From Ursus arctos (taxonomy: Eukaryota; Chordata; Mammalia; Carnivora; Ursidae), in assembly GCF_023065955.2 (NCBI RefSeq), contig NW_026622952.1:29126313-29190312 (forward strand): 64,000 bases of DNA. The letters are read 5' to 3'. Below the pieces are notes generated by a model, which was not told where the DNA came from, ran no database searches, and saw only the letters and a list, made by a program, of their open reading frames with translations. The translations under genes were made by a program, and so were the position numbers. This document shows, one piece after another, positions 1-12,763 of the stretch (positions within the stretch are counted from its first letter, which is position 1; every line of letters begins with the position of its first letter).

Positions 1-710
1 AATATTTAACTACAGAATGATTGGCAGACAGAACCAGATTAATAACTGTTATTTAACCTGAGTTGTTTTGCTCACAACTTCTATTGACTGACTTATGCAT
101 CCAAAGCATAACTGTCACTAATGATAAAAGGGACAGACATCATGTCCTCTGTTTTTTTTGTGTGTTCTTATTTTCAACACAAAACTGGAAACTTCCAGAA
201 GATTCTTACTGAATTATCAATCTAGTAAATTCACTCAATGGTATCATTAAATTAGATCTGAAAGTACTAGAGACAAGTCTGAAAAGATGTTATAATAAGT
301 GAATAATGAAAATTGATGTTGTGTAGCCTGGCCTCTCCTACCCTTTTCTTTGACATGATGTATCAAATGCATTCATATGAAATCACCTCTGAGATCAATG
401 ATCTCAATCTTGACTTATAAAGTTATAGACTATTTGTTCCTAGGACAAATCATTATTGAATTTTAATAATTTAAATCATGAAATTTGATGATAACTTGTA
501 CTGGGACTGGATATAGTTTTAAATTCAGGCTGTATTTCTAAGAATTGCATTCCTAAATTATTTCCTAGGGAAATCTGGTGGATGTTTGTCTATAACATAC
601 CAAATCCCAGAGAAATGCTAAAAGATATAATGTTTACTACCAATAGTCCTTTTTTTTGGACATATTGTGTCATAAAGTTTTAATTTTCCTTTATTATCTT
701 CTATTAGCCA

Positions 711-733
711 CCCCCCCCCCCCCCCCCCCCCCC
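711..733. repeat. Poly(C)/poly(G) homopolymer, 23 bp
   Basis: There are 23 uninterrupted C on the + strand, preceded by CCA and followed by GCC. Long C/G homopolymers are much rarer than poly(A/T) in mammals. The minus strand is a G-run able in principle to form a quadruplex. The exact length is prone to sequencing error. Confidence 0.9.
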
Positions 734-3710
734 GCCAAACAAGAATCTGAGCTTGAGGCTGCAAAAGAGTATTACGGGATATGTCTAATTTGTAGCCACA
801 AGGCACAGAATTAATTTAAGACTCAAATGCTCTGGGGAGACATAGAAATTATTTATAACATATACGCCAACTAATCAAGATTAGGTTTGAAAGATGGCCA
901 GAAAGCACTTTTCTGGCTGTGTTTCCCCCTTCCCAGGACCATAAACCTCTTGTGCCTTCTCAACTGATTGTGGGCTTGTGTGTATGATACATACTATATA
1001 ATCAGTATATAACATGTTATTATAATATATAGCTATATAAGTAATCAGGGAAAATCTATGTATCACACACAGGCACAATTCTTGACTTCCATCTGAATGG
1101 GCCTCGTCCTACTTTTGCTGCTACTATTAAATATTTCTCTTCTAGCCCCTGTTGGTATTTCCTCTCCTTTCACCTCTCTCCTCACCCCCCACCACCACGT
1201 TGTGTGCCACGCACTTTTGGATCTGGTGATGGCACAAGGGAGGAGGATGAGAGAGGGGATGGGAGACACAATGTCTTTCTTTCACCATAGGATCCCTGGC
1301 ACTCCCTGTCTTTCGCATCTTGACTATTCTTCAGTCTTTATACACAGTTTGTGTCCTACACAGGTTGTCTAAGAGCATAAATATTCATCAACCTTCCCTT
1401 TATCATCTCTCTCATTCATCACTTTATCTCCTGCCTCTTTCGGAAGAAGAATTGAGGCAACTAATCAGAATTATACAACAGAATTCAAATTGGATAAAGA
1501 AATTTGGTTAACAAGGAAATTTGAGTAGGGAAAGAAGAGGAGGGTGATGGTATTTTAAGTTCAAAACATTGCTACCTATTTACTACAAGTAGGCTATGAT
1601 TTTGTTTCAGATTTCCTAACAGCCCTATAAAGAGAAGATCCTACATGACCAGATTGTCAGTCTCCTTAATATATTAGGTAAGAGTGAAGGGGGCATAGGA
1701 AGAAAAGAGAGGTCCTGGGAGGTGCTTCAGTGGTTGGTGACAAGAAGGGTGAGAGTAAAAGGCCTTCCTCTGCCCTGTGCTCACAGAGCACCTCCACCCT
1801 AGCTCCTCTCCAGGTGTGCAGTTCACTCAGAGAATCTCTTCATATGTATCTTCCTGGACATCCATTCCTTTCCGTGCTTATACCAACTCCCCTCATCCCA
1901 GTTTCTCATTTCTGAACATGAGTCTCTCACTTCACCACCTTTTCTCATGTCTGTCCTATATCCAAACAAAAGCCTAGAGCATCAGCCCAGACACTGTCAG
2001 CGACTTGAGTCAGGGACGGTCACTATGCCTAGTGCCAGGATGGTCGTTGGCCATGGGGACACATTTTTAAAAAACCACAAGTTGGAACTGTATAAGTAGA
2101 TAGTGGATATAACATAATTGCATATTATACTTTGTATAAATGTTCTCTGTCTGCCCTGGGAAATGATACCATCTGCCCGTGCTTGAGATCTAGGATATGT
2201 CCAGAGGAATTTTTTAGTGTTTCACTAACTTAATACTTTAAAGCTTTATATTTTGTCTTTTCACTATTGGACATTTTTAAATACTGCATGGATAAGCGAG
2301 GATATTTCAGATAGTTCAAAGGGTCTGCTAAGAACATAGCTTTCTTGGTGTCCAAAGTATTTAGGTACCTCAGTGTCAACAAGGGGAAAAACAACAACAA
2401 CAACAAAAACCAACAAACTTGCTCCCCTCTGAGTCATTAGGCATCAGTATGTTACTTTTCTCCCTCCTGAAAAAGAGGCATGATGGGATTTCTGGAGACT
2501 TGAAAAAAGATGAAAACAGACTAGAGAAATGAACGATCAGGTATCTTTCTGTCTCTGGCTTTATTTCTGGCTTTCTGAACAACCAAATAAAGGGAAGATA
2601 TGTATTATTAAATATAAATATTATTCACATTTTTTACTGTGAAAATTGTGCTCACCTGAAATAGCAAGATGATTGTCATAGCAAAAAGTAATGTTTTCGT
2701 GAACTGCTTCAAAATTTACTTTGTCTTTCTCTTTCTGTTCATAGATACAGTCTTCAATTGTGTAGAGTAACACTTTCTTATGATTTATGAGGAAATCAGG
2801 TTTTAAACTTAAAATTAAAATGAGAGCTTTTAAACTATTCAAATAGTAATAATATAGTATTCTGCAATATTATAATACTTCAGTGTTATAATAATGATGT
2901 CAGGAGAAGTTAAGATAGGAGAAAAAACTTCATGCACTATTTTGGGTCATCAAGAAATCAACCTGTTCTAATTTTTTTATTTTCCTATTCAGTCTTTCCC
3001 CATAGATTTCATCATTTAGGCAGAGTTAAAATCAAGGGCTAAGAAATTTTTAAGAGTAGCATGGTCATTTTCCTATTCATAAATAGATGATGAAAAATTT
3101 TTTTAAATCTCATTACATGGTTAATTTATGAAGTTACTGTTTCAGTCTTAAGAAAATGTTTATATCTTTGCAAGAAAAAAATTTCTAGTAGTGCTTGATA
3201 AACTAAAGACCCAAGATTGCATAAAAATGCCATGTAATTTTAGCTTTGAAAATTCAGGCTAGATTTTTTTTAAGAATCTATTTTCCATAACTTCTTTGTC
3301 ATGTAGTACTTTGTATCTTTAGGATTTCATAAGCGCTAGGAATGCCAGTTATAATTTTGTTTCTTTCTTCGAATTTTATTGATTCTACAATATACTCATT
3401 AGCTCTTCTTTTACTTGTTCAACTATATTTCTAATTAGAATCTGTTTTAGTAAATTTTACTGTTATTTTCATAAGTTACCAGAAAAAAATATTTCCAGAT
3501 ATATGATAAATGAAGTTTACATATTAGAAACAAAAGTTTGACTAGGTTATATTGGAAAAGATAAGCTGGTGTTGTAACTATATATGGCCCTTGTCCCTTG
3601 TGTCCCATCCCTCTAAATTACATTACCAGAAATAGAAAAATCCCGAACTATCCAGAGTTCAAGGGATCACGATGGTGAGAAGAGAGGGACACAAAGGGTG
3701 GTGGACTAAG

Positions 3711-3750
3711 GTGTATGTGTGTGTGTGTGTGTCTTGGTGGTGGTGGTGTT
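3711..3750. repeat. GT dinucleotide repeat followed by GGT repeat
   Basis: A GT run at about 3711-3732 is followed after CTT by four GGT units. This is a compound microsatellite with no sign of belonging to a transposon. Confidence 0.85.
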
Positions 3751-4298
3751 GTTTTACTATGATAGGTTTGTGAATTGGCTTTTTAAATAGCATTTTCATC
3801 AGAAAGTTAATTTGCTTCTTAGCACACTTGTATGAAAATTTCTCATTATGTGCCAAATTGAGGTGTGCATCTATACATGCAAGAGGAATAACTAATGGGG
3901 AAGAAAAATGAAGAGCTGACAGATGAAAATGGGTATATATTACATGTCTCAGAAATGAGATGAATCTATATGTCCCAGAAGTATTGGCTATGGTAAAGTG
4001 TGTGAGAAATTTTAGAAATAAAACCAAAAGTGTTATGGAAGAATTGATAGCTATTATTTTCTTCTTCTTAAGTTTCATATTATTAATGAATATTAATGAC
4101 TATGTGGTTAGACGTAATTCAGTATCATCACTTAGTCATCGCAGGGTCAAAGCTTTGACCTTCTTGAATTCAAGGTTTTGCTAGTGGTAATGAAATTATA
4201 ATAGTGATAGTGATAATGAAATTATCATAATGCCAAAACTACCAGTTACCCACTGTTTCCTTCGTCCAGGTACCATGCTTTACATACATGTTTTCATT

Positions 4299-4475
4299 AA
4301 AGATTTTATTTATTTTTGCAAGAGAGAAAGAATGAGCATGATTTGGGGGGAAGAGGCAGAGGGAGAGGGAGAAGCAGACTCCCCACTGAGCAGGGAGCCC
4401 AATGCGGGGCTCGATCCCAGGATCATGACCTGAGTCCAAGGCAGATGCTTAACCAAGTGAACAACCAAGGTGCTC
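4299..4475 (-). mobile_element. SINEC (carnivore tRNA-Lys SINE)
   Basis: This element reads on the minus strand. Its A-rich tail end (AAGATTTTATTTATTT) is at the left and its degraded tRNA-derived head at the right. The middle has the typical purine-rich GGGAGAGGGAGAAGCAGACTCC and the CTCGATCCCAGGATCATGACC block. A short SINE tail remnant adjoins it on the right. Confidence 0.9.
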
Positions 4476-4509
4476 TTTTTTTTTTTTTTTAAGATTTTAT
4501 TTATTTATG
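4476..4509 (-). mobile_element. SINEC tail remnant adjoining a full SINEC
   Basis: A T-run followed by AAGATTTTATTTATTTAT is only the 3' tail of a second SINEC. The pair is bounded by matching sequences at about 4279-4298 and 4509-4528 (TTTACATACATG.. versus TTTACAGACATG..). One SINE therefore probably inserted into the tail of another that had already created that target duplication. Confidence 0.7.
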
Positions 4510-6414
4510 TTTACAGACATGTTTTCATTTAGTATGTCCATAATGTTCTGAAGTAGACATTCTTACCCGTGTTTTATACATGGGAACCTAAGGCTCAGCA
4601 AATTCATGTGACTCCTTAGCGTGACTCTGATGACACAGGAAGCCATTGACACTGTGACACCCAAGTGACAAGAGCACACAACGGGAGGCTGACTTTGCTA
4701 CCAGCTTTCTTCAGCGTTCGTGCCATTCTGAGAGGCTGCAAAGTTGAAAGCAAATGGAATAAACTTACATCCTTAGATTAATAATAAACAGAAACAAAAG
4801 ATTCAACTAGGGTTTAAGAATTTCTAAACATTCTTGTTTTAAAATGCCTCCTGAAAACTCTTTTCTAATGACCTCTAGGTCATTATTAATAATTTTTGCT
4901 GCATTAGTCATTATAAATTGTATCCCGAGTTTTCACCACCTCCTCTTATAATAAAGATTTAGATGATATCTACCAAGGATAATGAATATTATCTACCAAT
5001 ATTTTTTCTACTAAGGAACATAATATCATATTTTCATGATAAGATCAAAGTGAATTTTTTTAAAGTTTAATATAAAAATGCATTCTGAGTTTCTGGGAAG
5101 TTGCTAAGTGCCATGATGTCTCTGACTCAAAGATCTCCCAGCTCTTGGGGGCACCAGCAGGGACGAGATGTCTGTTACGCACCAGTGCTTTCTGCCTGTT
5201 GATTATACTTCTGTTTCTGCTTAACCTAGTTTCTTGCACTTTCTAATCATATCTCAATGATATCAAATATTGGCATTTGCCCCTAGGTATATATAATACC
5301 TGACGAAAATCAAGTGCTTGTTAATAATAAGTATGTATCCAGCTAACACCTATAATTCTTTTCTCAGCATAAGTTTACACAAACGTTTTGTCCAAATAAG
5401 ACATCCTCACATTATTTGCTCCTGGGAGGCCGTTGGAGCATTGTCCTTCTCGTTGGTTCATTTCTCTGTCATGCAATCTGGAAAAGGACCTTTCCCAGAA
5501 AGTATGTTTCCCTTGCATGGTAATTCATAGATAAAGTATTATAAAACTAAGCCTCATTAGGCACGAATTGTCCAGCAACATCATCTACTATGTGTAGCTT
5601 AACCTTCATGCTGACCTATCAAAACCTTCTTTTGATTGTTAAAGCCTGAGGATTTTTTTCCCCAGAATATGTAGGTATAATTCATATTTGGCTAAACTAT
5701 TTGGCTTACTGTGTTAGAAATTATAACAAATCATTCATTATATAGAAAAACACATTTTTATGTATGTAGCATATAGAAACAGAAAATTCAGCTTACTCCT
5801 TCCAAAAGCCGTAATGATGTTGTTTCTACTTAGCCCACTTGACATTTTTCGACCTTTGGTATTGTGATGAGCACCACCTGTTTAAAGCATCTACATTAAT
5901 AGGGATTTTAACTTCATAGTACAATTCAGTGGTTAAGTGCACATAATGGTATTGGCTGTCAAAATCACATATGACGCCAAGACTTTGGGGGTTTGCCTCA
6001 TCTTAAATTTCACAGTATAGAGTCCAAGAGTAGCATCAATATGAGGCTGGGTTGGGACAAAGCCCTGCTTATGCAAATAATTCAGTTGAGTGATGAGTTT
6101 GACCTTTCACCCATGAATTTTGGAAAACAGACAATAGAAGAATTCAGGACATTTGCTAGAGTACAATTGCAAAAAAAAAAAATAAAAGAAAGAAAGAAAT
6201 AGACTTAATTTAAACATGTATTTTAGATTCATGTTTTCTTCAAGGTATTTACATTTGAGGTAGAGATAACTAAAAAAAGTATTTATTTTTAATACACCGC
6301 ATGTCTGGAGTTTAGTTATTGACCAAAGCATAAGATTAGGAGGGAGTGGAAGAGATTGGTTCAGACCAAGATCTCCAGGCAGATCTGTTTAAACACAGAA
6401 AAAACTACTCCAGG

Positions 6415-6485
6415 AAAAAAAAAAAAAAAAAAAGAAACAAAAAAACCCTAAAACAACAACAAAAACAACAAAGAAACAACAAAAC
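6415..6485. repeat. Poly(A) and CAA-rich low-complexity tract
   Basis: A run of 19 A is followed by AAC/CAA-rich sequence. It resembles a decayed retrotransposon tail, but the upstream sequence matches no SINE or L1 I recognise. Confidence 0.7.
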
Positions 6486-8753
6486 TGTGGTGGAAGCTTT
6501 GCTATGGTATTGCTACGGTATTATAATAGATTTCTGGAACTTGAGCTTTGTTCTACTGATAGGTCATGTGAATATACACAAATATTACCAAGCACAAATA
6601 TTATTAATTGAGTTACATTAAGTACAGAAGGAAAGGTTAGCTGCTAGCAGGAATATCATTTATGCTTACAATAGTTTACCCAAAGCCCTTCTATTACAAT
6701 ATTACAAAAATAAATTGTTGCAAATGAATAAGCCGCCATACAGCAAAGAGGAACATACAACCTACTTTGATTTTTGTTTAATGTAAAATGGAGCATTTTT
6801 CTTTTGTTTATGATTCCTTCTTGCTGTTTTCTCTTTCTTTCACCTTTAATTCTCAATGCAGTTTGTGAAACTCAGACCCTTTTCACATCTTTAATGGAGA
6901 TAATCCTACTGTTGCTAGTTGAGTCCCTCGATACTTTTAAAAGAAACCCTAGACAAAACACAGTCTCTCCAGGAAATTCCTAAACTCTAACCTTTCAGGG
7001 TCACAGAGAGCAGCAGCTTGTTGTTTTGGAAAGTGACCTCAGTTCAGTCTTCTCCAAACAAACCTTCGGATGTTATCTGTGTGTTGTCTCAGGAGACTAT
7101 GCTGCTAACCCATAGAGATCAACAGTAGCGTGCTTTACTCCGCCTTACCTTTCTGTGAATGCCATTCAGAAGGAAGAGAATATATGCATCGTAGGGAAAT
7201 GACTCAGATTATCGAAGAATTTTTTTAATCCCCAATTATCAATAGAAATCTATAAGAAAACCTAAGAGTGAAATTTCAAACTCAAGATTTTAACTTTAAA
7301 ATTCTAATGACATTCATAACGTTCGCTGTAGTCCAATTCGATGATTACTACGTTCTCCACGTAGCTATTCTGAAAAGACAAAAGTTGCAGAAAATTTTTT
7401 CACCATTTCGAGTTAAGAAGGTGTGTTAGGTTCACTTAAAATTGCAGAATAATTTCAGTGTCATTGAACATTTTTGTAACAATGAATTTTAGAAGTGAAT
7501 TCAGCAAGTGAGTTTAAAAATTCACATAAAAAAATTCACATAACACAAGATGGGTAATCAAGGTTTTATTTCCTTACTTGCGAAGTTTAGTGACATAATC
7601 ACTCATAAAATCAACATGGTTTATTGGTGTTGAGGGAAAAGCTTCAGTGAGTTCTAGAGATGTGTTAAGAAAACAACATTTTAACTTCCGTGTCTGCTAC
7701 AAAGCAACTTCACAAAGGTGCTTGCTGGGTTTTGTATTATTTTCCTCCCAAAGGCCCAAACGTGAAGCTCTCAAAATGGCATCAGCTGTAAAAAGCACAT
7801 CTGCCTATTTAAATTAGATTGACAGCTTCCTACGGTTAAGGAACAAATTTCAAGCTTACAGACTCCTTTCACATGTAGTGGTCAAAAAAGTCACATCCCA
7901 AATTAATTTTAAGCTGGAAAATTATGGTTTTATTCATACCGAAAGGTTGAGGATACCGTCTCAAAAATGTTGTTGCATAATTTTAATACATATCCTATGA
8001 AATTGTTTTCTCTTTTGTGCAGTGTGGTTTCAACTTATCAACTATAGGTTGCATTTAGACAGTTTTCAGTTAATCTGTCAAGTTATATTGTTATTTGAAT
8101 TCGACAAAGTCTGATAATTGGTCCTCATAATGATTTTGTGTGCTACCAAGAAAAAGTTGAGTTGTGTGATTGACATGTTCAGCTTAGCATGCTACTGTAT
8201 GGCAAGCCCAAGATGTCATGGCATAGTATGTATATATTTCATAAACCACATTATATATTTTTACCCCTTAAGGCAGCTTCACTATACAGAATTCTATTTA
8301 AAAAATTAGACACCAAGAGGAAGAACCCATCTGGCATTTCCCCAGAAACAGCTGCCAGATGAGTCTTTCTCCTTCGTGCTCTTCCCTCTACTCCTATATT
8401 ATTAATGAAGCGTTAGTAAAATCAAACTCTTTTTCTCAGATAGGTCAACAGTTTACAATGACAAAGCCCTGCTTTAGTGGGCCTTATTAGTTACCCAAAT
8501 CCACGAAAGCCAGTGTTGGTGGAAAAAACTTAAAGGCAGACTGATTTGAAAAGCTCTGTGGTGTTTAGGTTTAATACAGGAAGCAAAGCAGTGTGGCTAA
8601 AACAATCTATAATTATTTTTAGCAGTGAATTCAGTTGAAGACCCTCAAATTTTTTTAATGTAGTAAGACATTTTCTTATTCTGTTAAATAAAGACTTAAG
8701 CACATTTTGAACTTCTGTTCTTTGAATCAGCAGCCTAATTTCATCACCATGGT

Positions 8754-8777
8754 TGTGTGTGTGTGTGTGTGTGTGTG
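8754..8777. repeat. TG dinucleotide repeat
   Basis: About twelve uninterrupted TG units lie in otherwise unique AT-rich sequence. Confidence 0.9.
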
Positions 8778-9879
8778 AAAGTTTCCTTCTATTTTTTTCT
8801 CTTTGAATGAATACAATGTATTTCTTTCCTGTTTCCTACCTCTTGGTTCAACAGCACTCTCAACTGGTAATGACTCCTTTTTTGCAAATAAATAAGAATA
8901 AAAATACTACTTTTTCCCTTGGAAATGTAACCCTTGAAAGGACATAGTGAGCTTAAAATTTAAGAATTTCGCTTAAGGAACTTTCTTTTTGTTTTTGTTT
9001 TTCAAAACACCACTATGCCAAATTATCTTTTGAGGCGAGTTTCAATCCTATTAATGACCTAGTAATGCATTGCTATCTGTTCTAAGGGGCTATGCAAATA
9101 ATTTCTTGCTAATAACAATGTAGAGTAGTTTTTAAATTGGTTTCAGGTCTTTACCATAATGATGACAGATTTTTCAAATGCATTCCACAGTGTGAGTGAA
9201 ATGCGGGAGACAAGGGTACAGGTAGCATAAGTGTGCTGAGAATTGTGCATTGCACTGAGACCATCTGATCTACAATGGAGGCAAGAGTGAGTAACCATCA
9301 CAGTGTACCATTAATGGTTGATGAAACTGAATTATTATAGGACTTTGTAAATGTCAGTTTATAGTTTATTCTGCATTTAGGAAATGGTTATGCATAAAAT
9401 GTTGACAAAGGAGGGGACATGAAGACATGAAGAAAATAGGAATAATATCAAAGTGTTTATGGGGTTACCACAAAATCTCTATGCATGCTAAGGTGTCCTA
9501 ATAATAGTTGAAGACTACAGATTGTTATCAGGGCCTGCTTGAGTGATTTATAACCATTATCCTAGAATAAGTCCAAAAGGACATAGGGAATTTTGAAAAT
9601 GTATTATAAAAATTAGAATGCATAAAAGCATTGTGGTTATTTCACATGAATTAGAAGATGATAAGAATGATAACAAGAATCACTAATTCAAAAGAAAAGC
9701 AATGACGTAATTAAATGTTTAATATTCCTATTAATATTAATACATTGTTACAAACCTCTAAAATCTAAATTTTCTTATGCAGAGAATAATATATAATTTA
9801 GTTTTTCTTATTTTGAAAATTGAACAGCTTATTTTCTCAATGCTAACTGTGAAGTAAAGGCCGAAAATAAATTATTTTA

Positions 9880-11018
9880 TTGATTTTCAACTTTCATTAT
9901 GGAAAATACCAAACATACACAAAAATAGAATGGAGTAATGAAGACACATGTACTCTTCATCTACCATCAACAAACATTAATTAATGGCCAATTTTGTTTT
10001 ATCTACCCCACCAACTTCCCCATTTCTGAATTATTTTGAGGCAAGGCCCAAATTATATACATCCCATCCATAATTACTTCCAATTGCAACCGTCAGAGAT
10101 AAGAATTATTTTCTCATGCAATCACAGTGCAATTAATATACCTAAAATGTATAATAATTACTTGCTATTAAATACGAAGTCAATTCAATGTTCACATTTC
10201 TAGAAATCTCTTGAATATTGTTTTTTCCCACATTTCTTTGAAGAATGATTCAAATACTATCAACATTTTGTGATGGTTCAGTGTCTCTTAAGTCTCTTTT
10301 AATCTTTAATCCCTCCTTCATCTCTCTAGTTCTCTTTTTTTTTTTTTCAGCAATTTATTGTTGAAGGAGCCAGGGAAGACGTTATCCTGAAAAGCTTCTC
10401 ACAGTCTGAACATTGCTGATTATATCCCTGGGGTGTATTTTAACATGTCTCCCTGTCTGCTGATGTGGAGATGTGATCATAGTTAGATTTGTTTTTTCCA
10501 CCCTTTGGTAATACTAGGTTCATAAATGGTAATGTGATTTTTCATCAGGAGACCCATGGTATCTGGATGTTTCTGATTCTGTGATGTTAGCAGCATTTAT
10601 GCTCAATGCCAAGATCTTTCGATGTATAATGAGGCTATTTTCATTCTACTATTTCTTCTTTGTTTATTAATTGGGATACTTCTAACAAAGAAACTTTACC
10701 TTATCTACTCTTTGGTTATCCAGTGGCCCCTTATGTATAGGAAAGGGTGAATAAATGTTTATTTCCCTTTATGTACCAGCTATTAAAGAAAATGACTCAG
10801 TTCTCCGTCATCTGGAGGTGATCAATTAGTTAAGTTTAATTTTGTTTTATGTTGCTTTAGTGTCACTATAGACATTTGAATATAAGCATTTAATTTATTG
10901 ATCTGTGTATACTCAGATTTTCCATAATGGGCCAGGGGAACCTGTTCAAGATGGTTGATGAGCCTTTCAGCATAAGCTTTTTAATCTTGTATAATTTTCT
11001 TGATAAAAAGCCTGAAAT
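9880..11018 (-). repeat. Ancient interspersed repeat, probably L1M-type 3' region
   Basis: The order of phrases (CTTTCATTATGGAAAATACC, CAAACATACACAAAAATAG, GTGTCTCTTAAGTCTCTTTT, CAGCAATTTATTGTTGAAGG, TTTGGTTATCCAGTGG) recalls a widespread old mammalian repeat that I associate with L1M elements in antisense. The family name is from memory and uncertain, and divergence is high. No coding potential is visible. Confidence 0.4.
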
Positions 11019-11030
11019 TGTTCCAGGATT

Positions 11031-11216
11031 TTTTTTTTTTAAGATTTTATTTATTTATTTGACACAGAGAGAGAGAACACAAGCAGGGGGAGTGGGAGAG
11101 GAAGAAGCAGGCTCCCAGCAGAGCAGGGAGCCCGACGCGGGGCTCGATCCCAGGACCCTGGGATCACACCCTGAGCCTAAGACAGACGCTTAACAACTGA
11201 GCCACCCAGGCGCCCC
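11031..11216 (-). mobile_element. SINEC, nearly intact, with target-site duplication
   Basis: On the minus strand the element has the complete head (complement of CTGAGCCACCCAGGCGCCCC), the CTCGATCCCAGGACCCTGGGATC block, a purine-rich middle and an A-rich tail. TGTTCCAGGATTTT occurs on both sides (about 11019 and 11219) as the target duplication. The strong match suggests a relatively young copy. Confidence 0.95.
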
Positions 11217-11329
11217 ATGTTCCAGGATTTTCTTGACCATTTCTTGATTAAGCCCCAAAATCAGCCATATTTTTCAATGGCCTTAGTTCCTTTTAGTAGA
11301 AACAGATCTTAAAACCTGATGTTTGAACA

Positions 11330-11490
11330 TAATAATGAAAAAAAAAAGAAAAAGAAAGAAATGCTCATCAAATAGTAAAAAAAAAAAAAAAGACCCTGGC
11401 CCATACTTTGAATTCAGTCTGGTGAGATCCTAAGTAGAGAACCCAGCTGAACCTGCCTCAAAACAAAACGAACAAACAAAAAAACCTGAT
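11330..11490. repeat. A-rich low complexity around a possible LTR 3' fragment
   Basis: Two A-rich runs flank sequence containing GTGAGATCCTAAGTAGAGAACCCAGC, cited here only as positions 11423-11448. That phrase resembles the 3' part of old MaLR-type LTRs. It is too short for a firm call. Confidence 0.3.
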
Positions 11491-12050
11491 TTTAAGTCTG
11501 TGCGATACTGGGGCTCCTTGTTATTGGATTGGTCATTGTTAGACTTTTTCAGGGGTGGGAACTGGAAAATAGAATTTTAAGATAAAATATATCAGTAGTT
11601 TATATTGATACTTGCAATCCAAAACCAAGACCATGGATGTTTGTTTAACCCCTTCTATTTTACTTTTTTTTTCTTTTTTTCTCCCAAACAGAAAATTTTA
11701 ATTCTTAATACCTGAAATGATAGCCCTAGAATTCCTCATAATTACTCATGTATTTTATTCTGTAATGTACATATAAAATCTCATATCAATACTGACAATA
11801 CTTATGACAACTGATTACGAAAGTAGTTTAAGGTGTTTTGTTTGTTTTCATTCTTTTATCTCTTTGGCAATGTCTAATCAAATTAACATCATTATAATTT
11901 TGCCACCAACTTAATACATAGTTTTCTTGGTTTCATGTTATTTCAGATTTTTTAAAGATTGCTTTTTTAAAAAATATTTTATATATGTAAATATTTTTAT
12001 GTGATTCCAAATTCAAATCTACAGAAGATTGGTCAAAAGAGTCTAGCTTC

Positions 12051-12245
12051 GGGGCGCTGGGTGGCACAGCGGTTAAGCGTCTACCTTCGGCTCAGGGCGT
12101 GATCCCGGCGTTGTGGGATCGAGCCCCACGTCAGCCTCCTCCGCTATGAGCCTGCTTCTTCCTCTCCCACTCCTCCTGCCTGTGTTCCCTCTCTCACTGG
12201 CTGTCTCTATCTCTAATAAATAAATAAAATCTTAAAAAAAAAAAA
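12051..12245 (+). mobile_element. SINEC, young form, with 15-bp target duplication
   Basis: A full SINEC on the + strand. The head starts GGGGCGCTGGGTGGCACAGC, followed by the GCGTGATCCCGGCG block, the CCTGCTTCTTCCTCTCCCAC block, AATAAATAAATAAAATCTT and an A-tail. AAAAGAGTCTAGCTTC flanks both sides (about 12035-12050 and 12246-12261). The two identical flanks indicate a fairly recent insertion. Confidence 0.96.
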
Positions 12246-12328
12246 AAAAGAGTCTAGCTTCTCACCCTCATTTTTCCCCTATTTCCTGCCTCTCGCTAAA
12301 CATTTAAAAAGTTATTATTTATGTTTTC

Positions 12329-12368
<40 letters not shown>

Positions 12369-12371
12369 TTT
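12329..12371. repeat. TTTA tetranucleotide repeat in a SINE tail
   Basis: About ten ATTT units are an expanded A-rich tail (reverse strand) of the adjacent antisense SINEC. Confidence 0.85.
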
Positions 12372-12560
12372 TTTTAAGATTTTATTTATTTATGTGACAG
12401 AGAGACAGCCAGCGAGAGAGGGAACACGGCAGGGGGAGTGGGAGAGGAAGAAGCAGGCTCACAGCGGAAGAGCCTGATGTGGGACTCGATCCCGGATCGC
12501 CAGGATCACGCCCTGAGCCGAAGGCAGACGCTTTAACGACTGCGCCACCCAGGCGCCCAG
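12337..12560 (-). mobile_element. SINEC, antisense, with target duplication
   Basis: The head lies at the right (complement of GGGCGCCTGGGTGGCGCAG) and the expanded TTTA tail at the left. GTTTTCATTATTTA at about 12323-12336 and 12561-12574 is the target duplication. The 'CGCCAGGATCACGCCCTGAG' block marks the young form. Confidence 0.95.
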
Positions 12561-12763
12561 GTTTTCATTATTTAATTAAAAATTCAGACATACATATAAT
12601 CACATTTTCTCCTTATATAAATGGTAGCATATCCATTTCTCTATTATTTATTTTTTACAACTTTTTTGTATTCCTTATGGGGCTTTATGATAGTTTATTC
12701 AGTCTTCTACTGATGGAGAGATGGATCGTTGCCTGTCTTTTGCTATTAAAATTAGTCATTTAG

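Larger units (their letters stand above)
1..4242. other. AT-rich non-coding DNA, nothing recognised
   Basis: No coding exon, RNA gene or confident interspersed repeat is visible on either strand. The short open frames have no domain, and the hydrophobic one near 1.1 kb lacks splice context. The block holds a poly(C) run, a GT microsatellite and a CAA-rich stretch near 2390. Very old repeats too decayed to see by eye could be present. Confidence 0.6.
4243..4625 (-). repeat. MIR SINE, antisense, split by SINEC insertions
   Basis: The two flanks (about 4243-4298 and 4510-4625) together resemble the reverse complement of a MIR 3' half. They contain a TTTACATACATG..TCATTTA block, then a TTTTATACATGGG..CCTAAGGCTCAG block corresponding to the 'fraction of lower-case MIR core read backwards'. 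MIRs are ancient tRNA-derived SINEs found across mammals. The younger carnivore SINE sits inside it. Confidence 0.5.
4626..9879. other. AT-rich non-coding DNA with sparse simple repeats
   Basis: I see no gene, RNA or confident transposon in this 5 kb. It contains an A-run near 6168-6200, an A/CAA-rich stretch at 6415-6485 and a TG repeat at 8754-8777. Such repeat-poor AT-rich DNA is typical of gene deserts or long introns. Conserved non-coding elements could be hidden here but need an alignment to see. Confidence 0.6.

Noticed and set aside
1097..1372. Plus-strand frame starting with a leucine-rich, signal-peptide-like segment
   Set aside because: After the hydrophobic start the sequence has no domain, no exon-like splice sites and no upstream promoter signal. 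Leucine runs arise easily in CT-rich DNA.
3659..4078. Minus-strand frame of 139 codons, the longest in the window
   Set aside because: Its length comes from AT/GT-rich composition. It contains a translated GT/GGT microsatellite (His-rich stretch) and no recognisable domain.
11197..11216. tRNA-like sequences at SINE heads as tRNA genes
   Set aside because: They are the tRNA-Lys-derived 5' ends of SINEC copies and always continue into the SINE body. None forms an isolated tRNA gene.
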